Source of the DNA: Paracoccus aeridis
GTDB taxonomy: Bacteria > Pseudomonadota > Alphaproteobacteria > Rhodobacterales > Rhodobacteraceae
NCBI RefSeq assembly: GCF_004923205.2
Contig: NZ_SELD02000044.1
Span: 49,154-113,153 of the forward strand
DNA: 64,000 nucleotides
Reading direction: 5' to 3'
The position numbers and the translations under genes are program-made. The notes below the pieces were generated by a model. The model was not told the DNA's origin. It made no database searches and saw only the letters and a list, made by a program, of their open reading frames with translations. This document shows, piece after piece, positions 10,160-19,749 of the stretch; the stretch's first letter is position 1; the number at the start of each line of letters is the position of its first letter.

Positions 10160-10885
10160 TCACCACGGCTCCCATACGCAGGCGTCGCGGTCGGGCGGGA
10201 TGCGGAACCCCTCGAACAGCTGGACCACGGTCGGATCGAAGGTCCCGAACTCGCTTTCCGCCGAGGCGAGCGAGATCACCACCTGCTGCGGGCGCTCGGG
10301 CATGTCCTTCAGTCCGGGCAGGGCCACGTTCTCGCACAGCCACACGACGTCGAGATGGTTCGGGTCCTGCATCAGCACGTCGGGGGCGGCGGGCAGGGGA
10401 ACCTCGGCGTCGGCCGCGGCCTCGGCCCCCGGCTGCGAGGGTGGAACGGGCAGGTCGAACGCCTCTTCCGGGATCAGCGCGCCGGCTTCCGCCTCGATCC
10501 GGTCCACCGGGGACGCGGGGTCCGCGTGCTGCGTAAGGTCCAGCGCCGGGGTGTCGGGGGGCAGCACCTCGAAGACGGGGGCGCCGTCGCCTGCACCTCC
10601 CTCGTCCACCGGGGTTCCCCTGAGCGAGCCGTCGTTCAGCGCCGCCACGTCCTCGTCGCTCAGCGGCACGTCGGCGTAGTCGTCGGTATAGTCCGTCGAC
10701 GGCGGGACCTGATCCGCCAGCGACGGCATCACGAAGCGGAACCGCGCGACAAGCCCCATGCCGACGACCTTGTCGGTCAGGACCTCCTGCAGCCAGACCT
10801 GCGCCCCCGACGGCACCGCGAGCGGCGCGTCCGCACCGGGGCCCGCGGCGAGCGCCGTCGACAGGAGGATCTCGAAAGGGTTCAT
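10160..10885 (-). CDS. DUF6497-like exported protein
   Basis: This protein of 241 residues begins with a weak hydrophobic leader (FEILLSTALAAG) and a VPSGAQVWLQEVLTD strand. It continues GLVARFRFVMPSL, then has an acidic, proline-rich insert of about 110 residues (DDYADVPLSDEDV, PVDEGGAGDG and similar). It resumes with DVVWLCENVALPGL and QQVVISLASAESEFG and ends DRDACVWEPW. The bipartite core matches what I know as DUF6497 of Rhodobacterales, where the gene also sits beside pccB; the label is from memory. The two late cysteines may pair. Gene spacing to pccB is 41 bases, so they may be co-transcribed. Confidence 0.65.
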   Translation of the reverse strand: MNPFEILLSTALAAGPGADAPLAVPSGAQVWLQEVLTDKVVGMGLVARFRFVMPSLADQVPPSTDYTDDYADVPLSDEDVAALNDGSLRGTPVDEGGAGDGAPVFEVLPPDTPALDLTQHADPASPVDRIEAEAGALIPEEAFDLPVPPSQPGAEAAADAEVPLPAAPDVLMQDPNHLDVVWLCENVALPGLKDMPERPQQVVISLASAESEFGTFDPTVVQLFEGFRIPPDRDACVWEPW

Positions 10886-10926
10886 CGCATGGGGCCCGTG
10901 GTCGCGGTGATCTTCACTGGGACATG

Positions 10927-12459
10927 CTACAGGGGAATGTTGTCGTGCTTCTTCCAGGGATTGCCCAACTGCTTGCCGCGCAGGCTGGCAAAGGCGCGGG
11001 CGACGCGGCGACGGGTCGAATGGGGCTGGATCACCTCGTCGATGAAGCCCTTCTCGGCGGCGACGAAGGGGTTGGCGAAGCGATCCTCGTAGTCCTTCGT
11101 GCGCGCCGCGATCCTGTCGGCGTCGCTCAGTTCGGATCGGTACAGGATCTCGACCGCGCCCTTCGCGCCCATCACCGCGATCTCGGCGGTGGGCCAGGCA
11201 TAGTTGAAATCGCCCCGCAGGTGCTTTGACGACATCACGTCGTAAGCCCCGCCATAGGCCTTGCGGGTGATGACCGTGACCTTGGGCACCGTCGCCTCAC
11301 CATAGGCGAACAGCAGCTTCGCGCCGTGCTTGATGACGCCGCCGTATTCCTGAGCCGTGCCGGGCAGGAAGCCGGGGACGTCCACCAGGGTCAGGATCGG
11401 GATGTTGAAGGCGTCGCAGAAGCGGACGAACCGCGCGGCCTTGCGGCTGGAATCGATGTCCAGGACGCCCGCCAGCACCAGCGGCTGGTTGGCGACGACG
11501 CCGACCGTCTGCCCCTCGATCCGCACGAAGCCGGTCAGGATGTTGCCCGCGAAGTCGCGCTGGATCTCGTAGAAGTCGCCCTCGTCGGCGATCTTCGCGA
11601 TCAGCTCCTTCATGTCGTAGGGCTGGTTCGGGTTGTCGGGGATCAGCGTGTCGAGCGATGGCTCGATGCGCGCGGGGTCGTCGAAGAACGGCCGGGTCGG
11701 GGCCTTGTCGCGGTTCGACAGCGGCAGGAAGTCGAACAGCCGCCGGATCTCGGTCAGCATCTCGACATCGTTGTCGAAGGCGCCGTCGGCGACCGAGGAT
11801 TTCTTCGTGTGGGTCGACGCGCCGCCCAGCTGTTCCGCCGTCACGACCTCGTTCGTGACCGTCTTCACGACGTCCGGGCCGGTCACGAACATGTAGGAGG
11901 TGTCGCGCACCATGAAGATGAAGTCGGTTATGGCGGGCGAATAGACCGCGCCGCCGGCGCACGGCCCCATGATGAGCGAGATCTGCGGCACCACCCCCGA
12001 TGCCATGATGTTGCGCTGGAACACGTCGGCATAGCCCGCGAGGCTGGCCACGCCTTCCTGGATCCGCGCCCCGCCGGAATCGTTGATGCCGATCACGGGC
12101 GCGCCGTTCTGCATCGCCATGTCCATGATCTTGCAGATCTTCCGGGCGTGGGTTTCCGACAGCGAGCCGCCGAACACGGTGAAATCCTGGCTGAAGACAT
12201 AGACCATGCGGCCGTTGATCGTGCCCCATCCGGTCACGACGCCGTCGCCGTAGGGGCGGTCCGCCTCGATCCCGAAGTCGGTGGAACGGTGGCGGACGAA
12301 CATGTCGAACTCCTCGAAGCTGTCCTCGTCGAGGAGCAGCTCGATCCGCTCGCGGGCGGTCAGCTTGCCGCGGGCGTGCTGGGCATCGATTCGGCGCTGC
12401 CCGCCGCCCAGCTTCGCCTCGGCCCGGCGCTGGCCCAGTTGTTCCAGGATGTCCTTCAT
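10927..12459 (-). CDS. pccB: propionyl-CoA carboxylase beta subunit
   Basis: This is the carboxyltransferase subunit of propionyl-CoA carboxylase, 510 residues, the usual length. It transfers CO2 from carboxybiotin on PccA to propionyl-CoA. Family segments include [20 protein letters not shown], the oxyanion-hole glycines around [52 protein letters not shown], and [13 protein letters not shown], ending [11 protein letters not shown]. The ATG at 12459 gives the standard MKDILEQL start. It is divergent from alr across ~180 bases that contain a tandem repeat. Confidence 0.97.
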   Translation of the reverse strand: MKDILEQLGQRRAEAKLGGGQRRIDAQHARGKLTARERIELLLDEDSFEEFDMFVRHRSTDFGIEADRPYGDGVVTGWGTINGRMVYVFSQDFTVFGGSLSETHARKICKIMDMAMQNGAPVIGINDSGGARIQEGVASLAGYADVFQRNIMASGVVPQISLIMGPCAGGAVYSPAITDFIFMVRDTSYMFVTGPDVVKTVTNEVVTAEQLGGASTHTKKSSVADGAFDNDVEMLTEIRRLFDFLPLSNRDKAPTRPFFDDPARIEPSLDTLIPDNPNQPYDMKELIAKIADEGDFYEIQRDFAGNILTGFVRIEGQTVGVVANQPLVLAGVLDIDSSRKAARFVRFCDAFNIPILTLVDVPGFLPGTAQEYGGVIKHGAKLLFAYGEATVPKVTVITRKAYGGAYDVMSSKHLRGDFNYAWPTAEIAVMGAKGAVEILYRSELSDADRIAARTKDYEDRFANPFVAAEKGFIDEVIQPHSTRRRVARAFASLRGKQLGNPWKKHDNIPL

Positions 12460-12563
12460 GCTGTCCCCCGTCTGGCCCGGTCCCGGGCTTTGCGGGGACA
12501 CTACTTGCCTCGGCGGCGCAGGCAAACACCTATTGAGTGCAGCCGCCGTGCCGGGCGGTCGCC

Positions 12564-12607
12564 GCAGCCCCGACGCAGCCCCGACGCAGCCCTGACGCGG
12601 CCTTGAC
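12564..12607 (+). repeat. four tandem copies of an 11-bp unit
   Basis: The units are GCAGCCCCGAC, GCAGCCCCGAC, GCAGCCCTGAC and GCGGCCTTGAC, followed by the start of a fifth (GCAGC). They lie in the pccB-alr intergenic region, ending 31 bases before the alr ATG. The 11-bp period puts each copy on about the same face of the helix. Confidence 0.85.
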
Positions 12608-12638
12608 GCAGCGGCCGGCAGGGGCCAAGCAATCCGGC

Positions 12639-13676
12639 ATGGGATTGGACATCAGCATCGACGCCATCGTGGCGAACTGGCGCAGCCTGGCGGCGCGGGC
12701 GCCCGGCGCGCGGGCGGGCGCGGTGCTGAAGGCTGACGCCTACGGGCTTGGCGCCGATCGCGTGGCTCCCGCGCTGCATGCCGCGGGCGCGCGCGACTTC
12801 TTCGTGGCGCTGCCGTCCGAGGGGCGGGCGATCCGGCCGCTGCTTCCGGGCGACGCGCGGATTCTCGTGCTGTCCGGGCCGCTGCCCGGGGACGCCGACA
12901 TGGCCGGGCTGATCCCGGTCCTGAACAGCGCCGAGCAGTTCTTCCGCGACCGCGTCACCCGGCGCAAGGGGGCGTTCGCCATCCAGCTCGACACCGGCAT
13001 GAACCGGCTGGGCATGGAGCGTGCCGAGTGGGCCGCCGTCCGGTCCGAGGCGCTTGCCGCCGTGACCGGGGACGGCACCGGCCCTGCGCTGGTCCTGTCG
13101 CACCTCGCCAACGCGGACGAGCCGGACCACCCGTCGAACGCGGCGCAGCTTGCCGAGTTCAGGGCGATGACCGACGGCGTCACCGCGCCGCGAAGCCTGT
13201 CGGCCACCGGCGGCATCCTGCTGGGGCCGGACTATCATTTCGACGTGACGCGGCCCGGCATCGGCCTTTACGGCGGCGCGCCGTTCGCGGACGCCCGGCC
13301 GGTCGTGTCGCTGGACCTGCCCGTGATCCAGACCCGCGCGGTCCGCGCGGGCGAGGGGGTGGGCTACGGCTATGCGTGGACCGCCCCCCGCGACTGCCGC
13401 ATCGCCACCGTCGCGGCGGGCTACGCCGACGGGATCTTGCGGGCGCTGTCGGGGTCGGAGCTGTCGCTGTGGGCCGGCGACCGGGCCTGCCCGGTGGTGG
13501 GGCGCGTGTCGATGGACCTGCTGACGGTCGACGTGACCGAACTGCCCGACATGCCCGATGCCCTTTCGCTTCTGAACGAACGCCAGCGCGTGGACGACGT
13601 GGCGCGGCTCGCCGGGACCATCGGCTACGAGATCCTGGCCTCGCTCGGCACCCGCTACCCGCGCAACTGGTCCTGA
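12639..13676 (+). CDS. alr: alanine racemase
   Basis: This is a PLP enzyme that makes D-alanine for peptidoglycan, 345 residues. The PLP lysine lies in [11 protein letters not shown] (Lys31), the middle has [10 protein letters not shown], and the C-terminal domain has GVGYGYAW with the catalytic Tyr and [13 protein letters not shown]. The ATG at 12639 gives an N-terminus that runs straight into the barrel; upstream in-frame codons run through the tandem repeat and are not coding. It is followed by phoH after ~125 bases. Confidence 0.95.
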   Translation: MGLDISIDAIVANWRSLAARAPGARAGAVLKADAYGLGADRVAPALHAAGARDFFVALPSEGRAIRPLLPGDARILVLSGPLPGDADMAGLIPVLNSAEQFFRDRVTRRKGAFAIQLDTGMNRLGMERAEWAAVRSEALAAVTGDGTGPALVLSHLANADEPDHPSNAAQLAEFRAMTDGVTAPRSLSATGGILLGPDYHFDVTRPGIGLYGGAPFADARPVVSLDLPVIQTRAVRAGEGVGYGYAWTAPRDCRIATVAAGYADGILRALSGSELSLWAGDRACPVVGRVSMDLLTVDVTELPDMPDALSLLNERQRVDDVARLAGTIGYEILASLGTRYPRNWS

Positions 13677-13802
13677 CGCGCGAAATCCGCGCATTCGCCG
13701 CGGCGCCCGTCCATAGCGGGCAGCTTGCCCTTGCACACGCGCCCCCGGCTTGCGACCATGGACGCACTCGCCAAACGGCCACTCCTTCGATGAGGATCGC
13801 AC

Positions 13803-14912
13803 TTGGGTCTTGCCCCGACCACTCCGGCCCCGGCCGAGACGCTGATCGAATTTCCCGACAACCGGCTGCTGATCGACCTCTGCGGCCCCCACGACCGGCA
13901 CCTCGCCCGGGTCGAGCAGGCGCTCGGCGTGCACGTCCTGCGCCGCGGCAACCGGCTGGAGATCGTGGGACCCGCCGACGCGCAGGCCGAGGCCGCGTCG
14001 GTGCTGCGTGGGCTCTACGCCCGGCTGGAGCAGGGTCGCGCGGTCGAAGCGGGCGACGTCGACGCGGCGCTGCGGATGGCGGCGGACCGGGACGCGCCCG
14101 GCCCGACGCCGTCAGAGCAGCTCGAGATGTTCGCCCAGGGCCAGATCGAGCTACGCACCCGCAAGAAGGTCGTGGAACCACGCACCGACGCGCAGAAGGA
14201 CTATGTCCGCTCGCTGTTCGCAAACGAACTCGCCTTCGGGATCGGCCCGGCCGGAACCGGCAAGACCTACCTTGCCGTGGCGGTGGGCGTCACCATGCTG
14301 ATCGGGGGGCAGGTGGACCGGATCGTGCTGTCGCGCCCCGCGGTCGAGGCGGGCGAGCGGCTCGGCTTCCTGCCCGGCGACATGAAGGAGAAGGTCGATC
14401 CCTACATGCAGCCGCTCTACGACGCGCTGAACGACTTCCTGCCGCAGAAGCAGATGCAGAAGCTGATGGAGGAAAAGCGGATCGAGATCGCGCCCCTGGC
14501 CTTCATGCGCGGGCGCACGCTCGCCTCGAGCTTCGTGGTGCTGGACGAGGCGCAGAACGCGACGTCGATGCAGATGAAGATGTTCCTGACGCGGCTTGGC
14601 GAAGGCTCGCGCATGGTCATCACCGGCGACCGCACGCAGGTGGACCTGCCGCGCGGCGTGCAGTCGGGCCTGTCGGACGCCGAGCGGATCCTGAAGGGCG
14701 TGCCGGGGATCAGCTTCAGCTACTTCACGGCGCAGGACGTGGTGCGCCACCCTCTCGTCGCCCGTGTGATCCAGGCCTACGACGCCGCCGACGAGAACGC
14801 GCGCGCGCAGGGTGCCGGGTCGGAGATGCGCGGGCAGTACCCGTCGCGCCGCAATTCCTTCACGGGCGAGCCGCGCACCGATGACGGACCGGACGGGGGT
14901 GGCGCGGCATGA
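13803..14912 (+). CDS. phoH: PhoH-like ATPase
   Basis: This is a cytoplasmic P-loop ATPase of the PhoH/YbeZ family, which works with YbeY in rRNA maturation in other bacteria. It has 369 residues. The N-terminal ~100 residues hold a KH-like part (VHVLRRGNRLEIVG). Walker A GPAGTGKT is at 148-155, followed by LSRPAVEAGERLGFLPGD, the Walker B segment VVLDEAQNAT and TGDRTQVDLP. The start is TTG at 13803 with GAGGAT about 9 bases upstream; a nearby ATG at 13790 is out of frame. The 3' end overlaps ybeY by 4 bases. Confidence 0.94.
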   Translation: MGLAPTTPAPAETLIEFPDNRLLIDLCGPHDRHLARVEQALGVHVLRRGNRLEIVGPADAQAEAASVLRGLYARLEQGRAVEAGDVDAALRMAADRDAPGPTPSEQLEMFAQGQIELRTRKKVVEPRTDAQKDYVRSLFANELAFGIGPAGTGKTYLAVAVGVTMLIGGQVDRIVLSRPAVEAGERLGFLPGDMKEKVDPYMQPLYDALNDFLPQKQMQKLMEEKRIEIAPLAFMRGRTLASSFVVLDEAQNATSMQMKMFLTRLGEGSRMVITGDRTQVDLPRGVQSGLSDAERILKGVPGISFSYFTAQDVVRHPLVARVIQAYDAADENARAQGAGSEMRGQYPSRRNSFTGEPRTDDGPDGGGAA

Positions 14913-15469
14913 GCGACGCATTGATGAACGGCACCCCGGTCGCAAGCGCCGCCCCCGACGCGCCGCGCCCGGTCGACATCGTGATCGAGGATGATCGCTG
15001 GATCGACGCGGGGCTCGAGGACCTGGCGAACCGCGCCGTCATCGCGACGGCGCAGTTCCTCGCGCTCGGCCGGGTCGAGGTCGTCGTGCTGGGCTGCAAC
15101 GACAGCCGCATCGCCGGTCTCAACGACCATTTCCGCGGCAAGCAGAAGCCGACGAACGTGCTCAGCTGGCCCGTGAACGATCCCGAGCCGCGCGGCCCGG
15201 GCGCGCATCCCGATTTGCCGCAGGCGGCGCCCCATGACGGGAACGGGATCGAGCTTGGCGACATCGCCATCAGCTACGACACCTGCGTGCGCGAGGCGGC
15301 CGAGCAGGGCAAGCCGCTGGCCGACCACGTGGTCCACCTGCTGGTCCACGCGACGCTGCACCTCGTGGGCTACGACCACGAAATAGACGCAGACGCCGAA
15401 ACCATGGAAGATTCCGAGCGTTCGATCCTGTCGCAGCTGGGCATTCCCGACCCCTATCAAGGCTCCTGA
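14909..15469 (+). CDS. ybeY: rRNA maturation RNase YbeY
   Basis: This is a metal-dependent endoribonuclease used in 16S rRNA 3' maturation and ribosome quality control, 186 residues. The zinc-binding signature reads HATLHLVGYDH with His147, His151 and His157. The substrate-side segment LNDHFRGKQKPTNVLSWP is present. An insert of ~25 residues (PEPRGPGAHPDLPQ) lies before the ELGDIAIS strand, as often in alphaproteobacteria. ATG overlaps the phoH stop; corC starts 4 bases after this gene, so phoH-ybeY-corC form one unit. Confidence 0.96.
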   Translation: MSDALMNGTPVASAAPDAPRPVDIVIEDDRWIDAGLEDLANRAVIATAQFLALGRVEVVVLGCNDSRIAGLNDHFRGKQKPTNVLSWPVNDPEPRGPGAHPDLPQAAPHDGNGIELGDIAISYDTCVREAAEQGKPLADHVVHLLVHATLHLVGYDHEIDADAETMEDSERSILSQLGIPDPYQGS

Positions 15470-15473
15470 TCCG

Positions 15474-16457
15474 ATGAACGACCCCCGAAGTCCCGACGCC
15501 TCCGGTCCCGACGCGCGCGCCAGCTGGCCCGCCGACGATGGTGACGGAGGCTGGGGGGACGGAGGCCGCGGGGAAGGGGGCCGCGGGGACGGGGGCCGGG
15601 GGGACGCAGGACGGGACACCCCTGAGCCGCGCGGCTTTCTGGGCCGGATCCTGGGACGGCTCGGCGGCGCGGGAAGCGACGAAGGCGACGTGCCGGCGTC
15701 GATGATGGAAGCGGCCGTCGCGGGCGCCGCCCCCAGCATCCTCAACCTGCGGCGCAAGTCCGTGGACGACGTGGCCGTCACCCGCGCCGACATCGTGGCC
15801 GTGCCCGTGACCGTGACGCTGCCCGAACTGGTCGAGGTGTTCCGCGAGCACGGCTATTCGCGCGTCCCGGTCTTCCGCGGCAACCTGGACCAGCCGCTGG
15901 GGCTCGTGCACCTGAAGGACCTGGCGATGAAGCACGGCTTCGGCGCGCGCGCGCCCGCGCGCTTCGCCGTCCGCCCGCTGCTGCGGCCGCTCCTCTACGT
16001 CCCCGGCAGCATGCCGATCGGCGCGCTGCTGCAGCAGATGCAGCAGAAGCGCATCCACATGGCGCTGGTCATCGACGAGTACGGCGGGGTCGACGGGCTC
16101 GTGACGATCGAGGACCTGATCGAGCAGGTGATCGGCCAGATCGACGACGAGCACGACGACAGCGAGGACGCGATGTGGGTGGCCGAGCGGCCCGGCCAGT
16201 GGATGATCCTCGCCCGCGCGCCGCTCGAGGAGGTGGAGCGCCAGACGGGCCTTCGCCTTGCCGGGATCGACGACGACGACGAGATCGACACGCTGGGCGG
16301 GCTGATCTTCATGCTCGCGGGCCGCGTGCCTGCGCGCGGCGAGGTCATCGCTCACGAAAGCGGCGCGCAGTTCGAGGTGGTGGACGCCGACCCCCGCCGC
16401 ATCAAGCGGGTCCGGCTGCGCCTGCCGGATGCCGCCGGGGCGGGCTCGACGCCCTAG
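15474..16457 (+). CDS. CorC/HlyC-type CBS-domain protein
   Basis: This protein of 327 residues resembles CorC/TlyC, which are linked to magnesium/cobalt efflux or envelope ion homeostasis. A disordered Gly/Asp-rich N-terminus (residues ~20-45) is encoded by a 15-bp tandem repeat. Then follow the linker, two CBS motifs (VTVTLPELVEVFREHGYSRVP; MPIGALLQQMQQKRIHMALV with VIDEYGG), and a C-terminal CorC_HlyC domain (LGGLIFMLAGRVPARGEV). There is no DUF21 membrane domain, so this is the soluble form. A magnesium link is family knowledge, not shown here. Confidence 0.9.
   Translation: MNDPRSPDASGPDARASWPADDGDGGWGDGGRGEGGRGDGGRGDAGRDTPEPRGFLGRILGRLGGAGSDEGDVPASMMEAAVAGAAPSILNLRRKSVDDVAVTRADIVAVPVTVTLPELVEVFREHGYSRVPVFRGNLDQPLGLVHLKDLAMKHGFGARAPARFAVRPLLRPLLYVPGSMPIGALLQQMQQKRIHMALVIDEYGGVDGLVTIEDLIEQVIGQIDDEHDDSEDAMWVAERPGQWMILARAPLEEVERQTGLRLAGIDDDDEIDTLGGLIFMLAGRVPARGEVIAHESGAQFEVVDADPRRIKRVRLRLPDAAGAGSTP
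15555..15614 (+). repeat. four 15-bp tandem units inside the corC-like gene
   Basis: Units start at 15555, 15570, 15585 and 15600 (GGGGACGGAGGCCGC and variants). They encode GDGGR, GEGGR, GDGGR, GDAGR in a flexible N-terminal region. Being a multiple of three, copy-number change would keep the frame. Confidence 0.85.
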
Positions 16458-16460
16458 GGC

Positions 16461-16922
16461 TCAGCCGAGCGCGCCGAATGCGGGCGCGTAGGCGATGGTC
16501 GCCCGTTCCGGCATGTGCGGGCCCGCGGCCTGCAGGAACGGGCCGGCATAGGCGCAGTCCCAACCGACGGGCCGGAAGCCCGAGCGGGCGTAGTAGGCGG
16601 GATCGCCCAGCACAACGATCGTGTGGCCGGGGCGGGCCGCGAACGCCGCCGCGATGAGCGCCGTGCCGATGCCCGCGCGCTGCCGGTCCGGCGCGACGGC
16701 GACCGGGGCAAGCGCCCGGGCCGGAAAGGGCGCGCGGAGCGGCGACAGCACGATGCTGCCCACGATCCGGCCATCTTCGACCGCCACCAGCGACAGGTCG
16801 AGATCGCCGTCGCGGCGCAGTTGATCGACGAGCCGCGCCTCGGCGGGTCCATCGAACGCGCGGATCAGAAGGTCCGAGATCGCGGCGGTGTCGCCGGGCG
16901 TCTCGGGGCGGATCCGCGTCAT
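16461..16922 (-). CDS. GNAT-family N-acetyltransferase
   Basis: This is a small acetyl-CoA-dependent acetyltransferase of 153 residues. The fold is visible as IRPETPGDTAAISDLL, VAVEDGRIVGSIVL, LAPVAVAPDRQRAGIGTALI (the acetyl-CoA loop, here QRAGIG) and VLGDPAYYARSGF. This arrangement matches YhbS-like members. The ATG overlaps the stop of the DUF72 gene (ATGA), so the two are translated together. The substrate is unknown. Confidence 0.85.
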   Translation of the reverse strand: MTRIRPETPGDTAAISDLLIRAFDGPAEARLVDQLRRDGDLDLSLVAVEDGRIVGSIVLSPLRAPFPARALAPVAVAPDRQRAGIGTALIAAAFAARPGHTIVVLGDPAYYARSGFRPVGWDCAYAGPFLQAAGPHMPERATIAYAPAFGALG

Positions 16923-17710
16923 CCCAGCCGCTCGATCAGCGCCATGGCGGCGGCCGGGTTCGCGGCCTTGTGGCCGGCGATCACGAACAGGAACACGTCG
17001 CGTCCCGTCGCGTCCGTGGTCGGCACGATGCCGGGAAGGTCGTCCGGCTGCCGCCCGGCGGCGAGCGTCCTGGCCCGTTCCGCCCACTGGTCGAGCTTCG
17101 ATGGCGCATAGCCGAGCGGGTGTCCTTCGGTCGTGCCCATGATCCGCAAATAGGTGAAGTCGGCGGTCTGGTCCGCGATCAGCGGATAGCCGCTGTCGCC
17201 CGCCAGAACGATCGCGACGTTCCGGTCGCGGCAGGCCTCCACCGCGCCCGCGTCCTCGAAGGAGGGATGGCGCAGTTCGACGGCGTGGCGCAGCGCCGCG
17301 TCGCCCGCGCGCGCGGGCAGCAGGTCGAGGAAGGCGGCGAAATGTTCCGGCTCGTACTTCTTCGTCGGCGGCAGCTGCCACAGGATCGGCCCGAGCTTCC
17401 CGCCGAGCCGGTCGAGCCCGCTTTCGACGAAGCGCCCGATCGACTCGGCCCCTTCGGCCAGCACCTTGCGGTTCACGGCATAGCGCGGCGCCTTGACCGC
17501 GAAGACGAAATCGTCCGGAACGGCGTCGGCCCACGCCTCGAACGTCTCGGGCCTCTGGGTGCGGTAGAAGGTGCCGTTGATCTCGATCGCGGTCAGCTGC
17601 GACGCGGAATACCGCAGCTGGTCCTTCTTCTTCAGGTCGGATGGATAGAAGCTTTCCTCCCACGGCTCGTAGGTCCAGCCGCCGACGCCGATCCTGATGC
17701 TGCCTGCCAT
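16919..17710 (-). CDS. DUF72-family protein
   Basis: This 263-residue protein of the YecE/DUF72 TIM-barrel-like family begins IRIGVGGWTYEPWEESFYP, the family's standard N-terminus. It continues EINGTFYRTQRPETF, FAVKAPRYAV, GPILWQLPP, VELRHPSF and TYLRIMGTTEGH. Its activity is not established. The ATG at 17710 places the barrel at the N-terminus; the longer frame adds 23 residues without support. It is coupled to the GNAT gene downstream. Confidence 0.9.
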   Translation of the reverse strand: MAGSIRIGVGGWTYEPWEESFYPSDLKKKDQLRYSASQLTAIEINGTFYRTQRPETFEAWADAVPDDFVFAVKAPRYAVNRKVLAEGAESIGRFVESGLDRLGGKLGPILWQLPPTKKYEPEHFAAFLDLLPARAGDAALRHAVELRHPSFEDAGAVEACRDRNVAIVLAGDSGYPLIADQTADFTYLRIMGTTEGHPLGYAPSKLDQWAERARTLAAGRQPDDLPGIVPTTDATGRDVFLFVIAGHKAANPAAAMALIERLG

Positions 17711-17785
17711 GCGGCCCCCCTTCCGCGCGTGCCCCATCCACGCGTGCCGCAGCATCGTCGGGCGCGTCGGCCGGGGCAACCCCGT

Positions 17786-18130
17786 TCAGGGGGCGTCGAT
17801 GCGGTGGACGTCGCGCGCGATGGCTGCGGTCGCCGAGGCCCACGGGCTCGCCATCGTGCGGGCCTTGTGCGCCTTGAGCGCGGCTTCGTCCGCGAACAGC
17901 TCCTCGACCTGCCAGACCAGCGGGTCATTGGTCTGGGCGATGTCGAAATGCAGGCAGCCCGGCTCGGCCCGGCTGGCGCGGACATGGTCGGGCAGATGCG
18001 CCAGAACCGCCATCAGCTCTGCCGCGCCGGCGCAGCGGAGTTGGCCCGACAGCGCGACCTGCGCGCCAATCGGCGCGGGCCGGTCGCGTCCAGCCGAAGG
18101 GCCGTGGTGGCGGCCGCAGGCGCAGGTCAT
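17786..18130 (-). CDS. antibiotic biosynthesis monooxygenase (ABM)-domain protein
   Basis: This 114-residue protein has an N-terminal cysteine/histidine cluster (MTCACGRHHG) and then a dimeric alpha-beta barrel domain: LRCAGAAELMAVLAHLP, RAEPGCLHFDIAQTND, WQVEELFADEAALKAHKA. The latter pattern is that of quinol monooxygenase/YgiN-like ABM proteins. The CxCxxHH head is unusual for the family and might bind a metal (inference). It lies 19 bases after the guaA stop on the same strand. Confidence 0.75.
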   Translation of the reverse strand: MTCACGRHHGPSAGRDRPAPIGAQVALSGQLRCAGAAELMAVLAHLPDHVRASRAEPGCLHFDIAQTNDPLVWQVEELFADEAALKAHKARTMASPWASATAAIARDVHRIDAP

Positions 18131-18149
18131 CGGATCGCCGCCGGACGGG

Positions 18150-19709
18150 TCATTCCCACTCGATCGTGCCCGGCGGCTTCGAGGTGATGTCGTAGGTCAC
18201 GCGGTTGATGCCCTTGACCTCGTTGATGATCCGGGTCGCGGTTTCGCCCAGGAATTCGTGGGTGAAGGGGTAGTAGTCGGCCGTCATGCCGTCCACCGAC
18301 GTGACCGCGCGCAGCGCGCAGGCAAAGTCGTAGGTGCGGCCGTCGCCCATCACGCCGACCGTGCGGACGGGAAGGATCGCGACGAAGGCCTGCCAGATCT
18401 CGTCGTAGAGCCCGTGGCGGCGGATCTGGTCGATGTAGACGGCGTCGGCCTTGCGCAAGATGTCGAGCTTCTCGCGCGTGATCTCGCCGGGGCAGCGGAT
18501 GGCCAGGCCGGGGCCGGGGAAGGGATGGCGGCCGATGAAGCGGTCGGGCAGGCCGAGTTCGCGGCCAAGCGCGCGGACTTCGTCCTTGAACAGCTCGCGC
18601 AGGGGCTCGACCAGCTTCAGGCCCATCTTCTCGGGCAGGCCGCCGACGTTGTGGTGCGACTTGATCGTGACCGACGGGCCGCCCGAGAAGCTGACGGACT
18701 CGATCACGTCGGGGTAGAGCGTGCCCTGAGCGAGGAACTCCGCCCCGCCGACCTCGGCCGCGTGCTTCTGGAACACGTCGATGAAAAGGCGCCCTATGGT
18801 CTTGCGCTTGACCTCGGGGTCGCTGACGCCTTCCAGCTCGCCCAGAAACAGGTCGGATTCGTCGGCGTGGATCAGCGGGATGTTGTAGTGGTCGCGGAAC
18901 ATGGTCAGGACCTCGTCCGCCTCGCCCTGACGCAGAAGGCCGTGGTCCACGAAGACGCAGGTGAGCTGGTCGCCGATCGCCTCGTGGATCAGGACTGCCG
19001 CGACGGACGAATCGACGCCGCCCGAAAGGCCGCAGATGACCTTGCCGCCGCCGACCTGCTCGCGGATGCGGCGCACAGCCTCGGCGCGGTAGCCGGCCAT
19101 CGTCCAGTCGCCGGTGAAGCCGGCGAGGCGGACGAAGTTCTCCAGCATGATGCGGCCGTTCGGGGTGTGGTGCACCTCGGGGTGGAACTGGACGGCGTAG
19201 AAGCGGCGCGCCTCGTCCGCGATCATCGCGAGGGGGGCGCCCGGCGAGGTGCCGATCACCTCGAAACCCGGCGCGATCGCGGTCACGCGGTCGCCGTGGC
19301 TCATCCAGACCTCTTCGCGCCCGTCCGTGAACAGGCCCGCGAAGATCCCGTCGCCGGCGTGGCCCGGGGCGGGCGTCACGAAGGCGCGGCCGTATTCGGC
19401 GTGGTGGCCCGCCTCGACCCGGCCGCCGAGCTGTTCCATCATCGTCTGCTGGCCGTAGCAGATGCCGAGCACCGGAACGCCGAGTTCGAACACCGCCTGC
19501 GGCGCGCGGGGGCTGCCGGGCCGCGTCACGCTGTCCGGGCCGCCCGACAGGATCACGGCCTGCGGCGGGTCTGCGCGCAGGTCGGCGTCGGTGACCGACT
19601 GGTAGGGGCGGATCTCGCAGAAGATGCCGAGTTCACGCAGGCGGCGCGCGATTAGCTGCGTCACCTGGCTGCCGAAATCGATTATGAGAAGGCGCTGGTG
19701 CTGGGTCAT
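18150..19709 (-). CDS. guaA: GMP synthase (glutamine-hydrolysing)
   Basis: This enzyme converts XMP to GMP and has 519 residues. The N-terminal class-I amidotransferase has the nucleophile in [10 protein letters not shown], and the catalytic His-Glu in [10 protein letters not shown]. The ATP-pyrophosphatase domain has the PP-loop [10 protein letters not shown]. The C-terminal dimerisation domain ends with the family's KPPGTIEWE. The start is the ATG at 19709. Confidence 0.97.
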   Translation of the reverse strand: MTQHQRLLIIDFGSQVTQLIARRLRELGIFCEIRPYQSVTDADLRADPPQAVILSGGPDSVTRPGSPRAPQAVFELGVPVLGICYGQQTMMEQLGGRVEAGHHAEYGRAFVTPAPGHAGDGIFAGLFTDGREEVWMSHGDRVTAIAPGFEVIGTSPGAPLAMIADEARRFYAVQFHPEVHHTPNGRIMLENFVRLAGFTGDWTMAGYRAEAVRRIREQVGGGKVICGLSGGVDSSVAAVLIHEAIGDQLTCVFVDHGLLRQGEADEVLTMFRDHYNIPLIHADESDLFLGELEGVSDPEVKRKTIGRLFIDVFQKHAAEVGGAEFLAQGTLYPDVIESVSFSGGPSVTIKSHHNVGGLPEKMGLKLVEPLRELFKDEVRALGRELGLPDRFIGRHPFPGPGLAIRCPGEITREKLDILRKADAVYIDQIRRHGLYDEIWQAFVAILPVRTVGVMGDGRTYDFACALRAVTSVDGMTADYYPFTHEFLGETATRIINEVKGINRVTYDITSKPPGTIEWE

Positions 19710-19749
19710 GGGCAGCGATTAAGCCAGCAGCGCCCGCCCGGCAAGCGGG

